From Enterobacterales bacterium (GTDB lineage Bacteria > Pseudomonadota > Gammaproteobacteria > Enterobacterales > Enterobacteriaceae), in contig JAATFX010000146.1 of the NCBI GenBank assembly GCA_015654925.1, positions 121,707 to 185,706 of the forward strand: 64,000 nt of DNA. Reading direction: 5' to 3'. The notes under the pieces are model-generated. The model was not told the DNA's origin, did not search any database, and was given only the letters and a program-made list of their open reading frames with translations. The position numbers and the translations under genes were made by a program. How positions within the stretch are numbered: position 1 is the first letter of the stretch; each line of letters starts with the position of its first letter. Positions 18,086-27,763 of this stretch are shown piece after piece.

Positions 18086-19018
18086 CTAACGGGCGGTGTC
18101 GCCGGCGAGCCGAGCCCATAGCCGTTCCGCCGCCTCGGTCATTAGCGCGGCGGGACGGAAAACCCGGATTTGCACCGGCACGTCGAAACGCGGGTTTGCA
18201 CCGGCGGCGTTAACTAATGCGCCGTTGCGCAGATCCGGCTCCGCCAGGGTTCTGGGCAGCCAGGCCACGCCGTCTCCCGCCCGGGTCATGGCCAGCAGGG
18301 TGGTGGCCAGATCGGAGGTGAACACGGTGTTCATTTTTTCCCGTAGCAGGCGCGTATTGCGGCTGTGGGTGATTATCCGGCCCAGGCCTGAATCCGTACT
18401 GTAGCAAAGCAGCGGAATGGCCGTATGTTTGTCGTCCATGGCCCATTTGGGCTGCTTGCCGGTTTCATCGGGCGCGGACAGCGGTACCAGGGTGTCTTCA
18501 CCGACCTGGATACTGATAAATTGCGCGCCGGCAAGGCGTTGGGCGGTATCAGGATGATAATGGCACAGTAAAAACTGCGCATCGCCGTGGACGAACATCC
18601 GCTCGCAGGCGTCCAGGGTATCCGACACCAGCTTTAACGGGTCATACAGATGTGAAATACCGGTTTTGCGCAGCCAGGCGGGGAAAAACTGCGACGATAA
18701 CGAATGGGTGGCGGAAAAGGTCAGCGCCGGTATCCCTTTACCCGCCGCTTCCAGCGTTTTTGCCCGCAGGGAATGAATCGAGCGCAGGAATTCCAGGGCC
18801 CGATCGTTGAACACCTCGCCGGCAACCGTCAGCCTGACCCCGCGGCGGTTTCTTTCAAACAAAGGCGTGCCGACCCAGGCTTCCAGCGCCCGGATACGCC
18901 GGCTGAAAGCCGGTTGCGTGACATGCCGCAATTCGGCGGCCCGGGAAAAACTCAGGGTATCCGCCAGCGCCGCGCAGTCTTCGAACCAAACCAGCTCGAT
19001 TTGGGAATGATTCACCAT
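18086..19018 (-). CDS. LysR family transcriptional regulator
   Basis: A 310-residue LysR protein with an N-terminal winged helix (about residues 9-68, L-S-F-S-R-A-A-E-L-R-H-V-T-Q-P-A-F-S-R-R-I) and a two-lobed effector domain (about 95-300). It reads toward tarD and ends six bases from it. LysR proteins usually control a divergent neighbour, but the gene upstream of it reads in the same direction. Its target could be tarD, itself or a distant gene. Confidence 0.9.
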   Translation of the reverse strand: MVNHSQIELVWFEDCAALADTLSFSRAAELRHVTQPAFSRRIRALEAWVGTPLFERNRRGVRLTVAGEVFNDRALEFLRSIHSLRAKTLEAAGKGIPALTFSATHSLSSQFFPAWLRKTGISHLYDPLKLVSDTLDACERMFVHGDAQFLLCHYHPDTAQRLAGAQFISIQVGEDTLVPLSAPDETGKQPKWAMDDKHTAIPLLCYSTDSGLGRIITHSRNTRLLREKMNTVFTSDLATTLLAMTRAGDGVAWLPRTLAEPDLRNGALVNAAGANPRFDVPVQIRVFRPAALMTEAAERLWARLAGDTAR

Positions 19019-19157
19019 ACCTCGACTCCACGGTATTGATTATCCGTTGGTATTATAGAGTAAACGCTAACCGCCGCGCTTCCCAGGGGATCACACTTCT
19101 CGCGGGCAAGGTGCCGAATGACATACCAGGCGGCGCCAGGGCAATAGCCTGTGGTTA

Positions 19158-19216
19158 TCCCGGCGTTATCAGCCATGGTTTGCTCATGGCTACCGGGATG
19201 CAGATCGGCAGCCATG
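19158..19216. repeat. Three alternating 7-base inverted repeats
   Basis: AGCCATG (19171-19177), CATGGCT (19185-19191) and AGCCATG (19210-19216) can form two mutually exclusive hairpins, and the first is extended by TCCCGG/CCGGGA arms. The region follows the EIIA stop codon and precedes LysR on the minus strand. It may be a terminator-like 3' structure or a regulatory leader. Confidence 0.4.
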
Positions 19217-19241
19217 AGTATTCCGGCTAGATAGATTACCG

Positions 19242-19673
19242 CTATCCGCGGTTGAGGATACGGAAAAAATCCTGCTTATTGGTGATGAGGGAGAGTGCAT
19301 TCGCAATGATTTCATCGCTAAAAATCGACGCGACTTGTTTTAGTACATCGATATGTTGTTTTTCTTTAGCGATAACACCAATGGCAATAAACATCACATT
19401 GCTTCTATCCCAGATAACCCCATCGGGAAATTGAAAAATCTCTATGCCTTTTTTGACAATAATATTGGTGGCCGATTTTGGCAGGTGGGGCAGGGTAATG
19501 CCATTGCCTAAAAAGGTGGATACCTGTTGCTCCCTTTCATTAAGGAAAGAAATACAATCCTGGCTGACATATCCTTTTTCCTTAAAACATTTACCTACCA
19601 TATCCAGTACGTCGGCTTTGCTTTTTGCCTGACAACCCAGATGCAGGTTATCGATGGTAATATCATCTATCAT
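19242..19673 (-). CDS. Orphan PTS EIIA domain protein (fructose/mannitol type)
   Basis: A 143-residue single-domain EIIA of the PTS EIIA type-2 fold. The active-site segment G-I-T-L-P-H-L-P keeps the phospho-accepting His near residue 62, and the later H-I-D-V-L-K-Q-V-A segment matches the family. No EIIB or EIIC gene is adjacent. It lies 52 bases downstream of a sugar-porter MFS gene on the same strand, so a regulatory role on that transporter or its pathway is more likely than sugar phosphorylation. Confidence 0.85.
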   Translation of the reverse strand: MIDDITIDNLHLGCQAKSKADVLDMVGKCFKEKGYVSQDCISFLNEREQQVSTFLGNGITLPHLPKSATNIIVKKGIEIFQFPDGVIWDRSNVMFIAIGVIAKEKQHIDVLKQVASIFSDEIIANALSLITNKQDFFRILNRG

Positions 19674-19725
19674 ACTCTGTCTCCTGTGGGATATCGCTTA
19701 TTGTGCTCTCAGGAAAAACATTGTT

Positions 19726-21120
19726 TTACCCGGCAGACAGTTCTTCTTCTAATTGCTCTAAAGATTTATTCGAGGTTTCGGGCAAGGCGATGACGACAAA
19801 TATAATGGCTAAATAGTTGATGATTGAAAAAATCAAGAATACGGGACCTAAACCTAATTTCGCTTGCAGAACCGGGAATAAATAGCTGACAATAGCATTC
19901 ATGATCCACATAAAAAATACCGAAATTCCCATGGACAACCCGCGGAATTTTAATGGGAAAAGTTCAGCCAATACCACCCAGGTCAAAAACCCCATCGTAC
20001 CTTGCATAACGCCGACAAACAATGCCCCCAGCAGCCAAATCGCCGTGGCTTTCATATCGCCTACCAACGTATAGTCAACGCCTGCTATGATCAGGTGTAG
20101 TGTGGCCATAATGGCAAAACCGTAAACGATCAGGGTTTTCCGTTTAAACCGGTCAACCAGAAACGCCACCCCAATGACCATGCCCCCGACAGAAAAAACG
20201 CCATTTAACACATTGCATATCAGCGATGTTCTTTCGGAGAATCCAGCGGTTCGGAGTATTTCCGTACCATAATACATAATCACATTAACCCCGGTTGTTT
20301 GCTGCAAAGCTGCCCAAGCAATACCCACTAGAATTAATTTGAAAATCCAGGGTGTATTGAAGATGATAGAAAGGGACCCTTTTGAGTGCAGCGTCTTTTC
20401 TGCTTCGATATTAATCAATGTCACAATGTCTTCAAATTCTTTGATTGCCCTTTCGGCAGGGCGAATTTGTTTTAAAATCGTTAATGCTTCTTCCCGGCGA
20501 TTTTTGCTCACCAACCAACGGGGACTTTCCGGCGAACGCCACATACCGATTAACAAACTCATGGCGGGGATTGCCTGAACAATTAACATATATCGCCAAA
20601 CATTTGGAAGATGCCCCCAGAAATAACCAATAAAGGCATTAACCGCAAAGGCGGTTAACTGGCCGATGACAATGGCCACTTCATTTAATCCAGTCAGTTT
20701 ACCCCGCATTTCCGTGGGTGCAACTTCGGATATAAACGTTGGCGCGGTAACCGATGCGCCGCCCACCGCGTAACCGAGTAAAAAACGAGCAACCAATAGA
20801 ACCATGATAGTAGGTGATAATGCGGATAACAGAGCGCCAAACAGGAACACGAATGATAAATATAGTAAATATTTCCTACGGCCAAAATAGTCAGCCAGTC
20901 TGCCGCCGCAAACGCTGCCGATAGCGGCCCCGACGAGTAGCACGCTCATTACTAGGCCTTCGGTTGTAGGCGTAAGCGCCATATTTTCTTTCAAAGATGT
21001 AAAGGCGCCATTAATAACACCCGTATCATAACCAAAGAGTAAACCACCAAATGTAGCGACTAATGTTATTTGATGAAGTCGTTTTCTTTGCTGTATATTA
21101 AGATCCATTATCAGCGTCAT
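19726..21120 (-). CDS. Sugar porter family MFS transporter, probable myo-inositol permease
   Basis: A 464-residue, 12-helix major facilitator of the sugar porter family (IolT/YwtG-like). Hallmarks are G-G-L-L-F-G-Y-D-T-G-V-I in helix 1, G-R-R-K-Y-L-L in loop 2-3, P-T-F-I-S-E-V-A-P near helix 4, the P-E-S-P-R-W-L motif after helix 6 and P-E-T-S-N-K-S-L at the C-terminus. It lies downstream of the inositol genes on the same strand, so proton-coupled inositol uptake is likely. The start may be M1 or M5. Confidence 0.9.
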   Translation of the reverse strand: MTLIMDLNIQQRKRLHQITLVATFGGLLFGYDTGVINGAFTSLKENMALTPTTEGLVMSVLLVGAAIGSVCGGRLADYFGRRKYLLYLSFVFLFGALLSALSPTIMVLLVARFLLGYAVGGASVTAPTFISEVAPTEMRGKLTGLNEVAIVIGQLTAFAVNAFIGYFWGHLPNVWRYMLIVQAIPAMSLLIGMWRSPESPRWLVSKNRREEALTILKQIRPAERAIKEFEDIVTLINIEAEKTLHSKGSLSIIFNTPWIFKLILVGIAWAALQQTTGVNVIMYYGTEILRTAGFSERTSLICNVLNGVFSVGGMVIGVAFLVDRFKRKTLIVYGFAIMATLHLIIAGVDYTLVGDMKATAIWLLGALFVGVMQGTMGFLTWVVLAELFPLKFRGLSMGISVFFMWIMNAIVSYLFPVLQAKLGLGPVFLIFSIINYLAIIFVVIALPETSNKSLEQLEEELSAG

Positions 21121-21334
21121 TTTTTTACCTTTTCATTCTATTAACCATATGGTGCTAAAAAACATCTTTAGCACCTTGTAAATTAAAGATTATGAAGGGG
21201 TGTGGAACACTTTGGCTTATTGTTTTTCAAATTTATGCAATACAAAATAAATAAATTTTATTAAAAATTTAATATCAATCCGATTATTAACAAAGGTTTA
21301 ATTTCCCATGCCGCCCCTTCGCCGTTGCCAAACT

Positions 21335-22456
21335 TTATGGCTTAACCCACCGGCGTTCCTGCGCTGACTGGGCAATAGCTTCCAGTACTTTCGAAACCCG
21401 CAGTCCCTCTTCAAAATCGGGCCACATTTTATCGCCGGCGGCGATACCGTTAATCAAATCCCTGATTTCGATAGTTTTTTGGTCATTGAAACCAAACCCA
21501 TGCCCGGCGGATACACAAAAGAAGGCATAGTCGGGGTGGGAGGGGCCGGCTAAAATAGTTTTAAAACCCTGTCTCTCCACGGGATCATCATGGCGATACA
21601 GTTTCAATTCGGCCATTCTCTCCTGGGTATAGCTAATCGACCCCTTGGTACCCGTTACCACATAAGTCAATCCCATTTTACAACCGCTGGCGATGCGGGA
21701 TGTTTCAATAACCCCCATGACCCCGGATTCAAGCCGGATTAACGCGCTCGCTTGATCCTCATTTTCAACCTTGACGCGTTTAGCCGGATCGTGGGGATCG
21801 GGGCGTTCGGTGATAACGGTTGCCATATCGCCGGCAACTTCATGGATATTGCCGACCAGATAATGGATCATATTCACGATATGCGCCCCAAGATCCCCCA
21901 GCGCGCCTAAACCGGCTAATGCTTTTTTGCAATGCCAATCAATAGGCGTATGGGGACTGGCTAAATAGTCCTCGTTGTGGGTACCATAAAAATGCACTAT
22001 TTCGCCGATTTCGCCATTTTCAATAATTTGCTTAGCTAACTGTGCCGCCGGGTTTTTTATATAGTTAAAACCCACCAACGTTTTGACGTTAGCTTTTTTG
22101 GCGGCGGCCACCATTTCAGCAGCGTCGGCGGCCGTTAATGCCAAAGGTTTTTCGCTATAGACATGCTTGCCATGTTTGATGGCTTCGAGCGCTACTTCTT
22201 TATGCAGAAAATTTGGTACACAAATATCGACGACATCGATATCCTGATCGCTTACCAATTGATGCCAGTCTCCCGTATAGCGGTTGAAACCGAAATCTTT
22301 TGCTTTTTTTTCTGCGAGTTCTTCATTTATTTCTGCAAGCATTTCCGTCACTATTCTTCCTTTGAGCGGGAAAACAGCGGGTGCCTGCGCATATGCTATC
22401 GCATGGCAGCGTCCGATATAACCGGTGCCGACCAAGCCAATTTTGATTGCTTTCAC
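21335..22456 (-). CDS. Gfo/Idh/MocA family oxidoreductase, probably acting on an inositol isomer
   Basis: A 373-residue oxidoreductase with an N-terminal NAD-binding motif G-L-V-G-T-G-Y-I-G, the catalytic E-K-P near residue 100 and a second conserved His in G-D-L-G-A-H. It starts at GTG with AAGGAG ten bases before. It lies between iolE and the sugar porter in one co-directional series. Inositol clusters often carry a second dehydrogenase for scyllo-inositol or another isomer, which is the likeliest role. The 214-base AT-rich gap 21121-21334 shows no gene. Confidence 0.88.
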   Translation of the reverse strand: MKAIKIGLVGTGYIGRCHAIAYAQAPAVFPLKGRIVTEMLAEINEELAEKKAKDFGFNRYTGDWHQLVSDQDIDVVDICVPNFLHKEVALEAIKHGKHVYSEKPLALTAADAAEMVAAAKKANVKTLVGFNYIKNPAAQLAKQIIENGEIGEIVHFYGTHNEDYLASPHTPIDWHCKKALAGLGALGDLGAHIVNMIHYLVGNIHEVAGDMATVITERPDPHDPAKRVKVENEDQASALIRLESGVMGVIETSRIASGCKMGLTYVVTGTKGSISYTQERMAELKLYRHDDPVERQGFKTILAGPSHPDYAFFCVSAGHGFGFNDQKTIEIRDLINGIAAGDKMWPDFEEGLRVSKVLEAIAQSAQERRWVKP

Positions 22457-22570
22457 TGTATTGATTCTCCTTACTGGTACTCACCCACGAAATGCTGCGT
22501 GGCAGGGTAGTCAATAACCGCAGGGCAAAAATACCTTGCGGTAAAAGCGCAATTCAAGATCGCGCCGGCG

Positions 22571-23467
22571 TTAAATACCCGCGACCTCGCGAATATATCG
22601 CCTGGCTTTGACGGCATATTCAAAGGGATTGGCTTTGGCGGGATCTTGCTCCGCCTCCACCACTATCCATCCCTGGTAGCCAAAATCTTCCAATAGCGTA
22701 AACACCGGCTTGAAATCAATCACCCCGTCGCCCGGTACGGTAAAGGTGCCTTGTTTCACGCCGTCGAGAAAACTGAGCTTATGGGCGTGAACTTCGGCCA
22801 CTACCTTATCCCGCACATCTTTCAGATGAACGTGGTTAATGCGCGGCAGGTGCTTTTCCAGGATTTGCAGCATCGCTTGCTGCGAACCTTCAGAGTAATA
22901 GGCATGTCCGGTGTCATAGAGCAGATAAACATCGTCATTAACCAGGTCCAGAAAACGATCTATTTCCGCGGCGGTCTGAATGCCGGTGCCCATATGGTGG
23001 TGCAAGCCGACGGTCATTCCTTTTTCAGCGGCGAGATCCGCCAACTGGTTGTAGCCTTCCGCCACCAATCGCCACTCGCCGTCGGTGAAGGCGGGACGGC
23101 CTTCCAGCACTGGCTTTGGCGTCCCCTGGGTACTACGCGACTGCTCGGAACATCCAATGACTTTCGCCCCCATGGAATAAAGAAAGTCCCGGTGGGTAAT
23201 AAATTCATCGATGGTTTTGGCTTTTTGTCCGTCGGCAAAAAAGGTGCTGAACCAGGCATTGCAAATTTGAATGCCGCGAATATCCAGCATCGGTTTGAGG
23301 ACCTTGGGGTCCCGGGGATATTTACTGCCCACTTCGCAGCCGGTAAAACCGGCCAGCGCCATTTCGCTTACAGTCTGCTGGAATGTGTTTTCCTTACCTA
23401 AATCGGGCATGTCGTCATTGGTCCAGCCGATGGGGGCGATAGCGAGTTTGACTTTGTTTTTATCCAT
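22571..23467 (-). CDS. iolE: myo-Inosose-2 dehydratase
   Basis: A 298-residue TIM-barrel enzyme that dehydrates scyllo-inosose (2-keto-myo-inositol) to 3,5/4-trihydroxycyclohexane-1,2-dione, the second step of inositol breakdown. It starts A-P-I-G-W-T-N-D-D like other IolE proteins and contains the G-L-H-H-H-M-G-T segment, the Y-D-T-G-H-A metal-binding region and the final V-E-A-E-Q-D-P motif. It lies downstream of iolG on the same strand. Confidence 0.95.
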   Translation of the reverse strand: MDKNKVKLAIAPIGWTNDDMPDLGKENTFQQTVSEMALAGFTGCEVGSKYPRDPKVLKPMLDIRGIQICNAWFSTFFADGQKAKTIDEFITHRDFLYSMGAKVIGCSEQSRSTQGTPKPVLEGRPAFTDGEWRLVAEGYNQLADLAAEKGMTVGLHHHMGTGIQTAAEIDRFLDLVNDDVYLLYDTGHAYYSEGSQQAMLQILEKHLPRINHVHLKDVRDKVVAEVHAHKLSFLDGVKQGTFTVPGDGVIDFKPVFTLLEDFGYQGWIVVEAEQDPAKANPFEYAVKARRYIREVAGI

Positions 23468-23549
23468 GATAAATATACCTTGAATAGAGCGATTATCTAA
23501 TGAGCGTTCCGCGCGCCTTCTTGCTGTGCGTAACGAAAGGTAATGCGAC

Positions 23550-24563
23550 TTATGGTTGGTAAAATGCCGGGCGGGCCGGCAAAGAAATACTTACCACGCC
23601 GGTTTTTTTTTGCGCCGCGATGCAGGCGTCCGCGGCCACCGACGCCGCATAGCCGTCCCAGGCGGAGGGGCCGGTCAATTGCGCATTGATCGCGCCGTTA
23701 ATAAAGTCCTGCAATTCGACATCATAAGCGTCGATAAAACGGTCTTTCCAGTCGGTGAGGATGGTATGCGAGAGCTTAGCCTCGCTACGCAATAAGACGC
23801 TGGCCGGCTCCGGCAGGCTGGCGATACCTCTTTCGCCCACCACTTCGGTTTGGATGTCATAGCCGTACTGGCAGTTAACGAAGATCTCGACATCAATGCG
23901 GGCGCCTTTGACGGTTTCCAGCAAAACGATCTGCGGATCGCGCAATTTGGCGTGGGTGTGGGCGGTGGCGCGGGGGAAAATGACCTGGGCGGAAACATAG
24001 TCATCATCCAGCAGCCAGCGTAATACGTCCAGTTCGTGGATCATGGTATTGGTGATGGCCATATCGGTGGTGTAATTTTCATCCACTTGCTGGTTGCGAT
24101 GCGCGCAATGAAGCATCAGCGGCCGGCCGATTTCGCCGCTGTCGATGACTTTTTTCAACGCCTGGTAGCCCCGATCGTATGGCCGCATGAATCCGACCTG
24201 CACCAGGCGTTGGCCGTGGCTGATTTCGGCGTCGACGATGCGTTTGCAGCCGGCGGCGGTGACGGCCAGTGGTTTTTCGCAAAATACCGGTTTGCCGGCG
24301 GCGATAGCCTGCAAAACATATTCTTCATGGGTGGGGTCCCAGGATGTGATAATCAGCGCGTCGACATTGGCGGCATCAATCACCTGCTTGCCGTCAGGTA
24401 GTACTACCGCATCCAGACCGAACCGCTTAACGGTCTGGGTGGCGCTTTTAAGGTCGATATCGGAAACGGCGACCACGGTAGCCCCTTGCAATCCCTGGCT
24501 ACAGCGGCGGATATGTTCCTGGCCGATAGCTCCGGTGCCGATCACCCCTAATTTCAGCGTCAT
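23550..24563 (-). CDS. iolG: Inositol 2-dehydrogenase
   Basis: A 337-residue NAD-dependent Gfo/Idh/MocA enzyme that oxidises myo-inositol to scyllo-inosose, the first catabolic step. It has G-V-I-G-T-G-A-I-G at the N-terminus, catalytic Lys in F-C-E-K-P near residue 95 and the H-E-L-D-V-L-R-W-L-L segment carrying the catalytic His near 174. I start at 24563 because AGGAG lies seven bases upstream; an ATG two codons earlier is too close to it. It is first in the iolG-iolE-oxidoreductase-porter-EIIA series. Confidence 0.93.
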   Translation of the reverse strand: MTLKLGVIGTGAIGQEHIRRCSQGLQGATVVAVSDIDLKSATQTVKRFGLDAVVLPDGKQVIDAANVDALIITSWDPTHEEYVLQAIAAGKPVFCEKPLAVTAAGCKRIVDAEISHGQRLVQVGFMRPYDRGYQALKKVIDSGEIGRPLMLHCAHRNQQVDENYTTDMAITNTMIHELDVLRWLLDDDYVSAQVIFPRATAHTHAKLRDPQIVLLETVKGARIDVEIFVNCQYGYDIQTEVVGERGIASLPEPASVLLRSEAKLSHTILTDWKDRFIDAYDVELQDFINGAINAQLTGPSAWDGYAASVAADACIAAQKKTGVVSISLPARPAFYQP

Positions 24564-25207
24564 GTTCATTCTCCTGTAAGACGTTATTATCAGCGTTTTA
24601 TGCTTGACCGGTCGCAGCCCGATCGCCCTGTTTGGTCAAGAAGCCTGGGCGCGGATCGATTCAAAGCCACTTCATTTCATTTATATGAGAATATATATTT
24701 CATAAAATAATAATACAGAAAAAACATTCTGTTCTGGGATGAAGATCATATATTGAAGGTTATTTTTTGCCGCCAAGGGAGAATACATCCGTTCCCCTAA
24801 AAGCGAGGCGAGGGCGAAACTCTAATTAACTAACTGTTTAATATGAAAATAAAATATTATAAATTGTCGATTTCTCACCCATTTTTTGCCATGCGGACCT
24901 TGAGCGGGTAGAGAAATGGTGAAAAATGCTGATGAACAATTGGTGGCATGGGTTTATTTATGCCCACTATTCCCCGGCGAAAATTTTCATCAAAAAAAAT
25001 ATGAAATTTTTAGTTTGTTGGTGCGTTACCTGAATCCATGAGGAATCAACCCGCGTCGCCGCTATCAAAAACAGCAAACGAGGTTCTCGCCGAAATGGAC
25101 TGGCGCATGAATGAATCGGTGGGTAGAAAGAGTGCGGAAAATCGGCTGAACGCTATCGCACCCGGCGGCGTATGGGAGCATCATCGCCGAGCGCGCAGCG
25201 GCGTGGT
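24564..25207. promoter_or_regulatory. iolG promoter region and iolD downstream region
   Basis: A 644-base AT-rich gap. A candidate IolR palindrome AGAATATATATTTCA (24688-24702) lies about 125 bases upstream of iolG. An inverted pair AAAATTTTCAT (24980-24990) and ATGAAATTTT (25001-25010) lies farther away and could end iolD transcription. I see no convincing gene here; short frames near 25040 look spurious. Confidence 0.5.
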
Positions 25208-27148
25208 TCAGTATTGTCTGGCCTTATCTATATTCTCTGCCAGTATCCGCGCCACGGCCTGTACATCAGCGCTGGTGGATACCTGTGCGCCGCCGACCCG
25301 CCACCAGCTATAATAACCGTGGATCATGGTCTTCGGCAGCACTTTGATATCAATCAGCGTCGAAACGGTCTGCCGCGCGGCGTCTTCCAGCGCATGGTGC
25401 AACTCTTCCGCCGTGGTGACGCGGTAACTTTTACAGCCGTACCCCTCGGCGATTTTGGCGAAGTCCACCGGCACCAAGGCGCCGTCAAGGCGGCCCGCAG
25501 ATCGATCGCGAAAGCGGAATTCGGTGAAAAAGCTGCGCATACCGTGTCCCAGCTGCAAGTTATTGATACAGCCATTGGCCATATTGTCGAACAATATCAC
25601 GTTGATTTTGCAGCCTTCCTGAATAGATGAGACCAGTTCTGAATGGGACATCATAAAGGCGCCGTCGCCCACCAGGGCGTAGACCTCCCGTTCCGGCTCG
25701 GCCAGTTTGACGCCCAGCGCCGCGTTGACTTCGTAGCCCATGCAGGAATAACCGTATTCCACGTGATAGCCCTGGAGGGAAGTCGTACGCCAGATACGCT
25801 GTAAATCCCCCGGCAGACTGCCCGAAGCGGCGACAATCACCGCATTCGCCGGGATAGTCTCATTGACGATGCCCAACACCCGGCTTTGGGTGAGCAGCGA
25901 GCCGGTAATGCTGTTGAACTCGGCAAAGACGGACTTGCGGTCCAGGGCATCGTCGACTTCCGGAACAAAATCGACGCCGGTATAATTAATGGCATACACG
26001 CGTTCGCGTTCCGCCTGCAATTGGTCGCGTGCGTCGTTTATACGATTCCCCCATTGCGCGCGCCATTCTTGCGACGTCAGGGATTTATTGAGCGCGCGCA
26101 GCGTCTCGCGCGCGTCCGCGGTTACCTGGCAACCGTCGAGCTTGCAGGCGTCGAAACGGTTAATATTCAGGTTAAGGAACGAGACCGCCGGATTTTGGAA
26201 AATCCATTTGGACGAGGTGGTGAAATCGGTATAACGCGTGCCGACGCCAATAATCAAGTCGGCCTCCCTGGCCAGTTGGTTGGCCGCCAGGGTTCCGGTT
26301 TCTCCTATACCGCCGACGTTCAGCGGATGGTCGGAAAGCAATGTGCCTTTGCCGGCCTGGGTTTCGGCGAAGGGGATACGGTAGCGTTCGGCAAAATCCC
26401 GCAGCGCTTGCCCGGCGTCCGAGTATTTCGCGCCGCCGCCGCAAATCAACAGCGGTTGGCTTTTGCGCAATAACAATTCCACCGCCTCGTTGAGCATTTC
26501 TGCCGTTGGCGGCCGGCGCTCGATGCGATGCACGCGTTTTTGAAAGAAATAATCCGGATAGTCATAGGCTTCGCCCTGGACGTCCTGCGGCAGGGAAAGC
26601 GTGACCGCGCCGGTTTCCGCCGGGTCGGTCAGGACACGCAGGGCATTGATGCAGGCGCTCATCAATTGTTCGGGGCGGGAAATGCGATCCCAATATTTGC
26701 TCACGGTGCGAAAAGCATCGTTGGTGCTGATGCTCAGATCGTAGGTCTGTTCAATTTGTTGCAGTACCGGATCGGGCTGGCGGGTGGCGTAAACATCGCC
26801 GGGCAGCAGTAGCAGGGGGATGCGATTGGCGCTGGCGGTGGCCGCCGCCGTAATCATATTGGCGGCGCCGGGGCCGACGGAAGAGGTACAGGCATATATC
26901 TGCCGGCGCAAAGATTGTTTGGCATAGCCGATGGCCGCATGGGCCATACCTTGTTCATTACGGCCTTGATGGATGTGCAGTTGCCCGCAATCCTGTTCCA
27001 ATGCCTGCCCCAGCCCCAGGACATTGCCATGACCGAAGATGGCGAAAATCCCTTTAATGAATTTTGTTTCGACGCCGTCGACTTCGATATATTGATGATC
27101 TAAAAAACGCACCAGGGCTTGCGCCACGGTCAATCTGATTTTTTTCAT
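25208..27148 (-). CDS. iolD: 3D-(3,5/4)-trihydroxycyclohexane-1,2-dione hydrolase (THcHDO hydrolase)
   Basis: A 646-residue thiamine-diphosphate enzyme that opens the cyclic dione to 5-deoxy-glucuronate. It has the N-terminal catalytic Glu in G-R-N-E-Q-G-M-A-H, and the cofactor motif G-D-G-A-F-M-M-S followed by D-N-M-A-N-G-C-I-N-N in the C-terminal domain. The start at 27148 gives the standard M-K-K-I-R-L-T and has GGAAGGA upstream; the frame extends 21 codons farther but without family similarity. It is transcribed from the divergent region shared with iolR. Confidence 0.95.
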   Translation of the reverse strand: MKKIRLTVAQALVRFLDHQYIEVDGVETKFIKGIFAIFGHGNVLGLGQALEQDCGQLHIHQGRNEQGMAHAAIGYAKQSLRRQIYACTSSVGPGAANMITAAATASANRIPLLLLPGDVYATRQPDPVLQQIEQTYDLSISTNDAFRTVSKYWDRISRPEQLMSACINALRVLTDPAETGAVTLSLPQDVQGEAYDYPDYFFQKRVHRIERRPPTAEMLNEAVELLLRKSQPLLICGGGAKYSDAGQALRDFAERYRIPFAETQAGKGTLLSDHPLNVGGIGETGTLAANQLAREADLIIGVGTRYTDFTTSSKWIFQNPAVSFLNLNINRFDACKLDGCQVTADARETLRALNKSLTSQEWRAQWGNRINDARDQLQAERERVYAINYTGVDFVPEVDDALDRKSVFAEFNSITGSLLTQSRVLGIVNETIPANAVIVAASGSLPGDLQRIWRTTSLQGYHVEYGYSCMGYEVNAALGVKLAEPEREVYALVGDGAFMMSHSELVSSIQEGCKINVILFDNMANGCINNLQLGHGMRSFFTEFRFRDRSAGRLDGALVPVDFAKIAEGYGCKSYRVTTAEELHHALEDAARQTVSTLIDIKVLPKTMIHGYYSWWRVGGAQVSTSADVQAVARILAENIDKARQY

Positions 27149-27763
27149 ATTTTCCTTCCGTTGCCCCTGGCTTGCGGGAGAGCCCATCGGCCAGGATAAC
27201 CGCCGGTCCATAGGGGCTCCGAGAAAGACGTAGGGTTTTGGTTGTGACTAATCAGGTTGTGAAAACATGAAACGATTATAAGGATTTCATGAGGCAAAAA
27301 AAGGCATAATAGAATATAAATTTCATTTATGGGATAATGGTCAAATATTGGGAATATTATTTTCATTCTAATACCAGGAATAGCGATCGGATGGTTTTCT
27401 ATCGTTAAATATTTGTAAAATAAATGTTTTATGAATATTTTTGCGTTGCAGATAGAAAAACCCCCATTTAATTGTTGTCGGCTATAAGCTTTATTTATCA
27501 TGCATATAGATAAAAATACACTCTAGGGGCGAAGACCGCTGCCGTCGTGTAAAGCGGATGGCGTTTCGGGTTGTGAATGAAAATGAAATTTTAATTTTCA
27601 TCCTGACCGGCAGGAGCCCCTGAACGGCGGCCATAGGGGCCGATGGCGGACCATGACGTACTTAATAAAATGACGAGATATTTTCAATAATAGGTTGATT
27701 TGAAATTTTCAATCGTAATAATCAAGGCTAGCGCTTTTGCTGTAATTCACGGTGTGTAGTTTC
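27149..27763. promoter_or_regulatory. Divergent iolD / iolR control region
   Basis: A 615-base AT-rich region. It contains AGAATATAAATTTCA (27311-27325), which extends into TTTATGGGATA and resembles the iolA/iolC region. It also contains a palindrome with perfect 8-bp arms ATGAAAAT/ATTTTCAT around GAAATTTTA (27577-27601). Near iolR, TTGAAATTTTCAA (about 27700-27712) is a further near-palindrome. These are candidate operators of the RpiR-type regulator. No gene is apparent. Confidence 0.5.

Noticed and set aside
24980..25010. AT-rich inverted repeat considered as a terminator for iolD
   Set aside because: The stem is almost entirely A-T and imperfect, and it lies about 200 bases past the stop; too weak for its own entry.
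25038..25313. 91-codon plus-strand frame overlapping the end of iolD
   Set aside because: Its second half is antisense to iolD, it has no recognisable domain, and codons look like a high-GC shadow.
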